Of a stretch of 64,000 bases of DNA, positions 54,311-64,000 are shown one piece after another. The notes below the pieces were generated by a model. It made no database searches and was not told the origin of the DNA. It saw nothing but the letters and a program-made list of their open reading frames with translations. Each line of letters opens with the position of its first letter. Position 1 is the first letter of the stretch. Source of the DNA: Delia radicum (taxonomy: Eukaryota; Arthropoda; Insecta; Diptera; Anthomyiidae); contig CM037852.1 in the NCBI GenBank assembly GCA_021234595.1, forward strand, positions 48,322,289 through 48,386,288, given 5' to 3'. The position numbers and the translations under genes were made by a program.

Positions 54311-57007
54311 AAAGTGGCTGATTTGGTAAACCTAATTATAAAATCAAATCTATTTGAAATGCAACAGTTTTTACATGTGAATATACTTTGTATATCATCA
54401 CATGTAGTATGTGTGTTCGTTGTATTAAAATTTGTAAAACAGCACATATCCCAACTAACACTTTTAAACAAATAGCATACCACGGCACATCACATACCAA
54501 CAATGTTTGTTGGAATATGTGTTGTTGTACAAATTATGGTATACAGTGGCTTCTGAAACAATTTTTAATGGCGATCAACTACATGCGTTGCCACTATGAT
54601 TTTTAGGCCTTTAAAATCAGTCTTTATGATTGTTAGCTATATAAAAAAATTTTGCGACCAGTCCCTATAATTTTTCATTAAAAATTGTTTATGTTGTAAA
54701 ATAACAGTTCACGGAGCCTATTAAAAACTAAACAGCGAATTTGCCATGCGAGAAACTACCTTTTTAACAAATTTCACGCCAAAACTAAACAAAATTGGAT
54801 TCAATTTTCGTATTTATTAAGTGATGGCAGGAAAATTAAGTACGTTTTGAATTTATCTCTCAAGTGTTAGGAGATTGTGTAATATCAAGTGAAATCCAAA
54901 AGCTGACAAAAAAAAAAAAATAAAATAAAAAGTGAGCTTGTTTCAAAAGATTTTTTTTTTTAATTTTTCAATATTGTGTAACGATAGCGATAAGAAATAT
55001 AGGCCTATGGCTCTTAACCCATTTTATACCACTCATCGATTCGGTGAGATTTTTTTACGAAATTTGGTAAAAAGTTTTTGTATTCTTATTGCGTGGCTAG
55101 AGGCACGGTATTCGCTATTTACATTCAATTTAAACAAACTTTGGATATGTTGTAAAGGAGCAAAAACAAAGGGACACGTATGTTTTTTAGCTGCCCAATC
55201 TCACGTTGAAAGGTGGTGTTAAAAATGCCTATGTTTTTGTATGAAAATTTGTCTTTAGTTCACTTAAATTATTTGTACAGAGGGTTAAAGTACTCAAGAA
55301 TTAAAACATTTTGATATACATATTGCCTATATACTGGACACAGAGTTACTACATTATTTGAAATATAGGAAAAGGCTCTTCGGGGAAAGTCGCATAAAAA
55401 CCAAACGATTTCGAATATCGGAAAAAGCTCAGACACCCCGTCGATTAAATTAAGTATGCATTAATATGCATTATTTTTGGCTTAAATCAACTACAATTCC
55501 TTTATAAAAGGCCAGATTTAATGATACTCAAAACAAAAAACTTTTCATTGGGGATTTTTGAATTTTATTCATCGTCTTCTTAGACAGTGTGCAATTAATA
55601 CTATAATTAATATGCACATATTTTTCATTTGATACCAAATTTGTCTATAGCTACTTTAAATAGAACAAAATAAACCGCAAAAAACGTAAAATCGGTTAAT
55701 TTTTGTACCCACTTAAAACACACACTGGTCTCTTAAATTGTTATACTCTACAACATATCTGAAGTTCATTAAGATCTGCTGGACTGGATCGGATACCTTC
55801 CTTGTATAACATAATTTTTTCATAAATAACATAATGGTGTCCAATTGTTTCCATGTTTACAAATTCACTGAGATCGTTATTTTTGATGGCTCCAAAAAAA
55901 GATACTTAACAACATGGCATCTTGAAACTTAAAACATATGTTTTATAAGTAAGCCACTTTTCACCACAGTAATTTTTTTCAAACTACTGCAGGCATATAT
56001 ATATCAGGTCGGTTAATCTTGGGTCAGCACTCGTATGCCATACAAACAACATGAAGACGCATTCACAGTGCTTAAATTACACGTCCCAGCTTACCCCATA
56101 CACATGTTCAAAATTACCCCATTATCAATAAGGTAAAAAAAACTGCCATAATGTTTAAATATTTGCGAAAACCTAAACGTCCATTCGTAACATACATAAC
56201 GGAACAATAATGTTTTATTAAAAATGTAAAGGAACGATTTTTTCCAAAAAGCAAAAACAGCAATAAAAACTTTTTTTGTATGATTTTTTTTCTTTGCTAC
56301 ATTAAAGTAATAAAAAATACGCCTCCTAAAATATGGACTACTCAAATGATAAGAATTTATTAAAGAACAAGACACATTAGTTAGAAATTCTGAAAAGGCA
56401 TTAACTAGTATGGGAAAAAATGCTAAGTCACAAATTACCCCACCTTCCCCTTCATACTGCACAACAAATTTTTTAATTCAAAAATTTTCCCATACGTTCT
56501 TAACCAAATCAGCATAAAACTTTCATGGCACCGGACTTATTTCAATAAATTAATCATTTTTCAAAAAAGTGTCACAAAAATTTGTGTTTTTTTGTAAATA
56601 ATTAATTGTAACTTTTTTTTAATTGCAAATGCTTTGCACAAGCTTTTTACTGTAGGTGTTAATTTAAAGCAACGGCAGTGTTAAATGGGTTAAATTATTT
56701 CAGCTTTTTGCATAGGCGTAGCATAATATATGCACTTTTGCAAACTTTGTTCGAATTTAACGTATTTTACCATCTTAAAGGCCGTTGAACCACGCCTTCC
56801 TGTTATGTGATAAGCTGAACTTTTGCAAAATTAATTTTTACACCAAAAGAAACATTTATAAGAATTATAGTTGCGGTTCAAATCTCAAAAAAAACTTAAT
56901 TTGGGCCACAAAAAAGAATTGAACCCTAATGTATGTACAGTACTTTTCGCATATCTTCACATCTCTTAGTTGCACACATATTGTTTACTATACGCTAAAG
57001 TGACTAT
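54311..57007. other. No gene recognised
   Basis: Short plus/minus frames at 54277-54606 overlap and are uninformative; the same holds for 54932-55222 and 56091-56462. At 55620-55720 there is a dispersed repeat (catttgataccaaattt ... cggttaatttttgtaccca) related to 31100-31200. Confidence 0.35.
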
Positions 57008-57643
57008 CCCAGTAAAACATTTTCGTGTTTCTAGAAGCAGGATAACACAAATGCGCTGATGTAAGTACTTACTATTACATAATATTGAGAAGAGCAAATT
57101 TTGAGCTAACTGTCTTCCCTAACAAGAATGCAGGTTGTAAGCAGCTTACCCTAATATCTTAAAAGGATGCAGGTTGTAATGTAGAAAGTTTCATATCGTG
57201 GATTATAAACGATTTGTAAAAAATTTCTCGAGTGATTTCCGATAGTTTTTGGTGTTTTCGAGTATGAAATAAAAAATAATTAGTCATTTAACTGTTTCTG
57301 AAGAGCTAGCACGTGCAGCGGTAAAACAAAATAATTATATAATAATATTATATGTCACAAATTTTAACAACAAAAAACTAATATCTGTAGAATTTTATGT
57401 AGAATAAATTATGTATATTCATATTTTTACTTTTAATTATACTAATGTTGACATGAAATATGATTTTACTGAAAGCCATGAAATCACTGCTTTTTAAAAG
57501 CGCTGAAAACCGCGCTTATTTTGCCCAAAAGTAATGCTTCCAAGTGGGACTTCGCCATAGTAAAATCATAGCATACGTAAGCAGGTTTGTAAGGGATTCT
57601 TTTCATCTTACTGCTTGTATGTAAGCAGCGTTTTTTTACTGGG
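57008..57643 (+). mobile_element. MITE family M1 (CCCAGTAAAA ends), copy 3
   Basis: It begins cccagtaaaacattttcgtg and ends gcagcgtttttttactggg. It parallels copy 2 over its entire 636 bp in the same orientation. The flanks (actat before, tatat after) give at best a degraded or 3-bp (tat) duplication. Confidence 0.85.
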
Positions 57644-58539
57644 TATATGTCTAATTTTTATATATGCCATTTTGTTGCTTATAAGCGACTTCAAATATAG
57701 TCATCATTTGATGTGACTAAATAAAATTTAATTAGTATCGTGGAAAAGTTGGTATTTAAAAACGATGTTTAAAAAGTTTCAGCTCAATTCTCCAATTCCA
57801 ATTTTAATTTTATCATCTTAAATGTTTAAGTAATTTTAAACCTAAATATGTTAAGATTTCACAATTATTTCAGAAATTTTCTGACTATAACTTAAATTAT
57901 TAGCATATAATTTTACTCTCATTATCCAGAGCTACCGTGGCATACATATGCCAAATGTAATTATGTCGTTAATGGGCTATATCGTACATATGAAATTTGA
58001 TTTTAGATAACAGTACAAGTGTAAAATATGGACTATATCGCTAAAGGGTCTATAAGCGATGTGACTATAAACGAAAAGTACTGTATAGTCAAATATTACT
58101 TTTACATCTCAAACCCGACATCACTATTTGTACATTAGAAGATATAACAGGACTTTAAAAACCCACTCAAATTTTATTGAAAATTCTAATCAACTAAAGA
58201 CAAAAGTTTTGCAATTGCAACTGACAGCAAATTGAAAAATTATTCGCATGTATTGGTATACTAAAACGAATAAATATGTATATTAGGGGTATAACTAAAT
58301 TTGTTAAGTTTAGTTCATTTTGAACTAATGCTTCGATATACACTAATTCCCCGGTTTGCGTCGTTAATTGGGACCGAAAAAATGAGACGCAAGTCGAAAG
58401 TACCGAAGCCGAAACACGATTTCCAATACATTTGTAGAGTAGTTTTTTTTTTTTTTTGATTATTTCCAATATTTTAGTTAAAACAATTTATAACTTTGAT
58501 ATAATTTTTATTAAAAATAAAAATTATGTTTTTTCGATG
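57644..58539. other. No gene recognised
   Basis: AT-rich DNA. Words such as atataaaactata, gactatat and gctataaagcgac around 57900-58090 may be a decayed repeat. The minus-strand frame at 58194-58469 is not recognisable. Confidence 0.3.
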
Positions 58540-58767
58540 TACTCTATATTTCTTTATTAGGATATTGCCCTAACAAATTATCTATAGAGTTTTTGTTTTC
58601 AAATTTATTGTCACTGCTTTCAAAACGTGTTCTGATGATGGGAACCTAGAAAATTCCCGAAATAGATCTGTCAACACATTCCTGAAAGTGGTCAATTAAT
58701 AAATTTGAAAACAAAAACTCTATAGATTATTTGTTAGGACAATATCCTAATAAATAAATATAGAGTA
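58540..58767. repeat. Palindrome related to the 38.8-kb tandem unit, 70-bp arms
   Basis: The arms 58540-58609 (tactctatatttctttatta ... aatttatt) and 58698-58767 (reverse complement) flank a core (gctttcaaaacgtgttctga ... gtcaacacattcctgaaag) that is the reverse complement of the 38.98-39.05 kb part of the tandem unit. The flanking taattttcattttcatt also resembles the unit. Confidence 0.85.
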
Positions 58768-59073
58768 TGGCCTCGAACTTGAATAATTTTCATTTTCATT
58801 AAAACAATTTCTTTTTCAATGAAATATACTATTTTTTATTATTTTTGGAAAAAAACGACTTTATTCAAAAAAAAATATTAATATTCAATTTCAATTTCAG
58901 TTTTATTAAATATATGATATTACATGTCATGCTTAAATTTAACTTAAATGCTAAAGAGTTTAGGAGTATATTCCTTTTCTACTTTGTTATTACTAGATTA
59001 CTATTACAAGTGAGGAAAAATTTACAAAAAAACCTTTTTGAACCATTTTTAGTGTAAGATAAAAAGAATAAAA
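58768..59073. other. Short flank of the jockey-like element
   Basis: No feature is recognised. The 3' untranslated end of the element at 59074-62786 should lie here, but a poly-A tail (T-run on this strand) was not identified. Confidence 0.3.
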
Positions 59074-61730
59074 TTACGCTGAGGTTAACTCATTTATATG
59101 ACTGTATTCTGATGCATGGCATCTTGTATTGAAATTAGAAGTCAGTCTGTCGATTTTGTCCCTAACGAGATCAGTATTCGCGAGAGAATGTAGTCGTTGC
59201 GTAGAAAAATGCCAGGGCAAATTATATACCATTTTAAGTAATTTATTTTGAGCGGTTTGTAATTTTTTAATGTGACATTGGGCAGACGTAGCCCATACTG
59301 GAGCAGCGTAGTACATAATGGCGTGAAAAACAGCTTTAAGGACTAGAATCTTATTGTTGATATTTAGCTTTGAATTTCTGTTTATCAGGGGATATAAAAT
59401 TCTTGTGAGTTTGTTTATTTTATCAATTATGTATGGAATATGATCTTTAAATTTTAACTTCTGGTCAAGTATGACTCCTAATATTTGACACTTTTTTCCC
59501 AAGTAATGTTATTGTTATTAAAGCTCAATGAATTTTGTTGTAAGAAACACGGTTTGCGTCTCATAGAAACATATAAGGCTTGTGTTTTCTGAGTATTTAC
59601 CATAAATTTCCACTTAGTAAAGTAGTCGTGTACGTCCTTTAATGCTTCCTGAAGTTTTATAACGACATCAGATGCGAAAATGTCCGAGCACAATATAGCA
59701 GTATCGTCTGCAAAGATCGATGTTTTGCATTCATTTAAAACTGGGAAGTCTGAAGTAAATATATTATACAAAATAGGCGATAAACATGAGCCCTGGCGAC
59801 ATCCTGCTGATATAGTTATTTGCTGAGAGAAGGTAGAACCTATGAATACCTTAAAATATCTGTCGGAGAGAAAGCTTTGAGTAATTTTAATAATTTCAAT
59901 TGGAAAATTTAACCGTGACATTTTAAAAACGAGACCGTTGTGCCACACCGAGTCGAAGGTCGCCTTAATATCAAGCAATATCATTCCGGTTGATTTGCCT
60001 TTTTAAAGTTTGTCTTTATCATATTCCTTATTCTTAAAAGTGGTTGAACAGTATTATGCTCTTTCCTGTAACCAAATTGATAGGTTGGCAGTATGTTGTT
60101 TGTGTTTATAAAATCGGTTAATTTATCCTTAATGACTTTTTCGAAAACTTTGCTTACAGATGAAAGTAAGCTTATTGGCCTGTACGAACCAGGGTCATCA
60201 GATGGTTTACTTGGCTTTAATATCGGTACTACCTTTGAATGTTTCCATGATTTAGGAAAGTAACAGAATCGAAGACAGGCATTTATTATCAGAGTTAAAT
60301 ATTTTATACCTTTTATTGGCAGAGCTTTTACACATTTGTTATTTATTCCGTCTGTGCCAGGAGATTTTTTGGCTTTAAGTCTTTTAATTATGACTTTAAC
60401 TTTATCGTAAGAGACTAACGGAATATTTACTGGATCTGGGTTAGACAAGCAGAGATTACTTACAACATTTTCTACCTCAGAATTTGTTACAGGATCACTG
60501 AGATTTGTAGAAATTGTATGATTCAAATTAAAAGTTTGAGCCAATATTTCGCATTTTTCCTGTTGGGTAGTGTATACTGCAGTGTTGGCCTTTAAAATTG
60601 GAATATTTTTTGACTTCTTCTTTAAAATTGTTGACACATTCCAAAAAGGTGAAGAGCCTTTGTCCAATGTAGAGAGCATAGAATTCCATGATCTGTTTCT
60701 AAATTCTTGTAACTCTTTGGTAACAATGTTATTCAGATCTTTAAGTTGTAAAAAGTCTAGGTAATTTCTGTAGCGTTTCCAGTTTCGCCTATAAAAATTT
60801 CTCATCTGTATTAAATGTATTATTCTTGGTGGGAGTATTTTTTGTTTAGTTTTAAACTCAGTTTTAGGTACACTTTGATTTAATGCAACTTTTATTGTAT
60901 CATTAAAAGAACAAATTAACGAATCTATTTGTGCTGTATCAGTTATTGTATTTACATCAACCATTGTAAGTCCTATATTTACACAACGTTCGAAGAGTGG
61001 CCAATTAGCGTTTTTAAAATCATAAACATAATTATGAATTACATTATAATTTGTATTTACAACAATTTTAATGGGGAGGTGATCGGAGGATAGATCGTTT
61101 ATAACTCTTGCTGGTGACATATTGTAGCTAATGTTTGTTAAGAAAAAATCTAAAGTAGAGGATTGTCTTCTCGGATTTGAAGGCACATACGTGTGATCAT
61201 TGGGGTATATTATCTGTAAATTTTCAGCATCCATTTGTTCGTATAACAGGTTGCCCCAACAATTAGCTCTTTGACATCCCCACCAATTATGACGACAATT
61301 AAAATCCCCACCAAGGATATATTTGTAATTGGAGCAAGAAAGTTTTCGTAGGTCCCATGTAACAGTTGTTTTCTGCTGTTATCCTCACCTGCGTTACCGC
61401 CAGCAAAATAGAAAGAATAAATATAAATAAATTCATTGTTATCCAAATGAAGTTTAATTCCAATATTTTCTATAATATTAGTGTTTAGTATTGGTAAAAG
61501 AGTATAAGGTATATATTTTCTAATAAGAATAGCGACACCTCCACCTCCTCTATTTTCACGATCGTATCTGTAGCAGTAATAATCTTGGTGCCTGATTGAA
61601 ATAGTTTTCTTAAGCCATGTTTCTGATAAAAGGCAAATATGGATGTTGTTATTTATTAAAAATTAAATAGCTCGTCTTTTTTATGCCGTATGCTCCTAGC
61701 GTTCCATGATATAATATTGAGGTTAGTCAT
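59074..61730 (-). pseudogene. Jockey-type ORF2: endonuclease and reverse transcriptase, broken
   Basis: From MTNLNIISWNARSI (61730) an early stop follows at about 61657. Then LLSETWL, RGGGGVAILIR, YSFYFAGGNAG and, after a frameshift, GGDFNCRHNWWG give the EN motifs; the frame 61234-59981 holds LSSDHLPIKI (SDH), then RT: KKSPGTDGINNK, GSYRPISLLSS, YQFGYRKEHNT. A frameshift near 59983 leads to MILLDIKATFDSVWH, SCLSPILYNIF and SIFADDTAILCS (FADD). The last frame (from 59502) has ILGVILDQKLKFKDHI and MYYAAPVWA, ending HINELTSA. Parts 59478-59984 and 59074-59502 overlap by a one-base shift near 59490. The minus-strand frames 61210-61446 and 59981-61234 are parts of the same protein. Confidence 0.9.
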
Positions 61731-62777
61731 TAGTAGAGGAATTTGCAAGCGAGGCCCGTTATGACCTCAAATTGATCTGCACGAGTTTTACAGTTTTTTA
61801 GACTTGTAATTAACTCCATTGTAAGGTTCTTTATTTCTTGTATCGAAAATAAGTTATTATTGTTGTTGGAATTCGATTGTGTATTCCAATTGCTAGCATT
61901 TTGAGTGATATTTTGGTTCAAGGTATTAGGAAAACTTATATCATATTGAACAGGGTTGTTCTGAGTGTAATTTCTATTAGAAGGAAAAATTATCCTACGA
62001 GTATTATTAGGTCTCGGAAGAGAGCGCTGTCTCATCAGTAAATATTTTTCCCTATTTGGACAGTCAGGGGACATAGCAGTATGATTTCCGTTGCAGTTTG
62101 CACATTTCTCAACGGTTGCATTACATCCAGCACATTTAACGCAAAACGTTTTCACTCTGCAACGGCTGGAACCATGTCCAAACATTTGGCAGTTATAGCA
62201 CTGCGTGACCTTTGATCGGTTTGGTGATTGAAACTCCCACCTAACTTTGACATAGTCGAATACTGAAAAGTCTCTTCTTAATTCCCTAATTGTAGTCGAC
62301 TTTCTTTGAAAATAAACAACGTTATTACCGTCCCTTGCTTGAAACTAACTTAACATCCAGGCATAATAAACCCTTTTCGATGAGTTTATTTTTCAATATT
62401 AATGGATCTTGTTTGTCAAGACCTAGTAAAATTGCCTTGTATGGTTTCTCATTTTTAGTGCCATATGTAAAATACTCAAATTTATTTGCAAGACCATTAC
62501 AAATAATATTAAAATCATATTTATTTTTACAAAAAAGTTTTAATCCTATTGAAATTTTTCGAATCGAATATTCACTAATTTTAAGAGTTTTACATAACTC
62601 ATGAATATTTTCAATTTTAGTTTTAATAATAGTGATAGGTGGAATGTGGATTTTTGGGCTTTTTTCCAAAATTACTTCGTCATTACATTGGGCTTCAATT
62701 GTTTGAAGAGGATGGTAATAGTTTTGGCTTTCAGCTCTCTTTGTAGGGCTGTCCACATTAGATCTTTTATTTCTCAT
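61730..62777 (-). pseudogene. Jockey-type ORF1 (gag-like) with CCHC zinc knuckles, one frameshift
   Basis: The N-terminal part (62777-62325) starts MRNKRSNVDSPTK and includes IHELCKTLKISEYSI and a hydrophobic/basic stretch (KPYKAILLGLDKQDP). A frameshift lies near 62320, after which the frame runs REFRRD-like (RELRRDFSVFDYVKVRW) into zinc knuckles: CYNCQMFGHGSSRC (C-x2-C-x4-H-x4-C), then CVKCAGC and CANCNGNHTAMSPDC. An asparagine-rich tail follows (SNWNTQSNSNNNNN), ending at the TAA 61730-61732. Such proteins package the element's RNA. The second frame is open from 62185 to the end. Confidence 0.88.
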
Positions 62778-62786
62778 GGTGTTTAA

Positions 62787-63597
62787 GTTATGCCTCGATG
62801 AGGTTGTAACATCATTAACAAGTGCACGTTTTATTTTTGTTTTTTAGTCTATACGTTAGTAAGTATTACTTGACTAACGGTGATGATATTGTTTTTTTTT
62901 GTTTTGTTTTATACTCGCGAAAGAATAACTCAATAGCTAGATACGTCTGATCACATTAACGAGCAGTAACCAACTGAAAATATTAATATTTGTGGATAAA
63001 ACAGAACAACTGCGGTTTTAAAGGAATTATTATAATACAAAACGTTTGTGAACAACGCAACTTCGAAATGATGCAAATCGAAGCGTAGTTTTAGTGTACT
63101 CAAATAAAATGTTAATTTCATATGCCATTTAAAAAAAAAATATTCAGAAGTTGTACCCCTAATGGACAATATCACAACCACACAAATCGATGTATACTTT
63201 TACTTTTCTAAAACTATGTAAAAGTGAATAAAAATTAAAGCTGTATGCACTCAGCGCTTAAAGGAATTAATTCGTTAAATAACTTACTAAACAGGATTTA
63301 AATTTAACGAGTTTATAATTTTTTTCATAATATAAATTTTAGTTAACACTAGGGTTGTCATTTTTTCGAGTTTTTATTATGTTCGAATAAACGATCAAAC
63401 ATTTTTTTTATCAAACGATTAATTTTTAAAAATTATTCGATTTATCGAATGAATAACGAATAAAAATAATTTTAAAAATACATAAACAATTTAAGAATTT
63501 CAATCTATTATCTCAAAATTTTATGAATTTTGGTATCAATTTTATAACTACAACAATACCAATTCTCAAATGCACTCATCTTAGACTATAGACTTAT
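62787..63597. other. Likely 5' end of the jockey-like element, then unassigned DNA
   Basis: The first 100 bases or so may be the leader of the LINE; its start was not identified. After that AT-rich DNA. Confidence 0.3.
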
Positions 63598-63771
63598 ATA
63601 TTTTATTTTATTTTCTTAATTAATAATCATATAATTACAAATTATTATTACGCGCCTTCGGCGCGTTGTAGCGAAAACAGACCAGTGCCTCTGGTGGGAA
63701 TCGAACCCACGACCCCCGAACAGATAAGCCAGCACGCTACCAACTAGCCTACCGGGGCGCACATAATGTTA
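63598..63771 (-). mobile_element. tRNA-derived SINE, second copy, with target duplication
   Basis: Same structure as 13670-13858: tRNA-like head (cgccccggtaggctagttgg ... gggttcgattccc), the body with gcgcgccgaaggcgcg-like hairpin, then an AT-rich tail. The sequence actatagacttat is repeated at both sides (63585-63597 and 63772-63784). The two copies differ in the anticodon-arm region (aataagctag against gataagccag), so they are not recent duplicates of each other. Confidence 0.92.
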
Positions 63772-64000
63772 ACTATAGACTTATTCCATATTAAACAATC
63801 TACCCCCTTCAAGTTTCACCAAACTTGGTATGGAAGGCAAGTGCCATATAAATATGTGATTGTACAAGTTTTGGGTTGTTCGCGCTTTCGGTTGTGCAAA
63901 TATCTTATTTTAAAATATGAAACAAATCTAAATTTAATAAAAAGTAGTCGCACTTAATCGTTCATATCTTTTTAACGGTTACAGCTACGTGACTCATAGA

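Larger units (their letters stand above)
59074..62786 (-). mobile_element. Jockey-type LINE, both ORFs, several frameshifts
   Basis: The element reads on the minus strand from a short leader (cttaaacaccATG at 62777) through ORF1 (62777-61730) and ORF2 (61730-59074). The two are joined by TAATG, so the stop of ORF1 and start of ORF2 overlap by one base (61728-61732). The zinc-knuckle gag, EN and FADD-type reverse transcriptase are those of jockey/Juan-type retrotransposons of insects. Six or more indels or stops show inactivity. Neither poly-A tail nor target duplication was resolved. Confidence 0.9.

Noticed and set aside
55013..55290. TTAACCC / GGGTTAA pair as a second piggyBac-like element
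   Set aside because: After the first few bases the ends do not match (cccattttatacc against ccctctgtacaa), so no inverted terminus is supported.

Overview
This window looks like a repeat-dominated, AT-rich piece of an insect chromosome, most likely a fly (Diptera). The organism is an inference. It rests on the kinds of transposon (mariner, Tc1, hAT, Harbinger and jockey-type elements with insect-like proteins), tRNA-derived SINEs, a spliced leucine-rich-repeat exon, and the absence of any bacterial gene organisation. Only one piece of a probable host gene was found: a long LRR exon on the minus strand at 14146-15306, preceded by a good splice acceptor. Almost everything else recognisable is mobile DNA in various states of decay.

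Layout. 1-4.9 kb: a foldback element and a MITE carrying a tiny transcription-unit-like core. 4.9-9.7 kb: a tandem duplication with a tRNA-like head and mariner remains; the second mariner copy is split by a hAT remnant, and that is split by a hAT-type MITE with an exact 8-bp target duplication. 9.35-10.75 kb: two long palindromes. 13.67-15.3 kb: a SINE with a 20-bp target duplication, then the LRR exon. 15.9-22.3 kb: a pair of TTAA-flanked inverted termini (piggyBac-like signature) enclosing a DD34E Tc1 relic and a foldback. 22.47-23.40 kb: an internally deleted DD41D Tc1/mariner element with both ends and TA duplications. 25.3-26.6 kb and 51.9-53.4 kb: two broken copies of one LINE family.

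27.6-38.6 kb is a MITE-rich stretch: one family with CCCAGTAAAA ends (three copies, the third at 57 kb), one with CCCGTGTAAAA ends and many AGATCTG motifs, and two more families. 38.8-41.6 kb is a tandem repeat interrupted by a complete-ended PIF/Harbinger element that keeps a transposase with a visible intron and an opposite-strand Myb/SANT-like gene. 42.7-49.5 kb is a diverged inverted repeat enclosing a nearly intact LINE (ORF1 plus a two-frameshift ORF2) and a decayed gene with a CXC-like cysteine cluster. 59.1-62.8 kb is a jockey-like LINE whose ORF1 stop and ORF2 start overlap as TAATG. A second copy of the SINE lies at 63.6 kb.

No gene network can be described, because nearly all coding sequence is selfish DNA. 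The most interesting points are the nested insertions with exact target duplications, the TTAA-bounded candidate element, the inverted-repeat block around the cysteine-rich gene, and several MITE families that share CCC-plus-GTAAAA ends.
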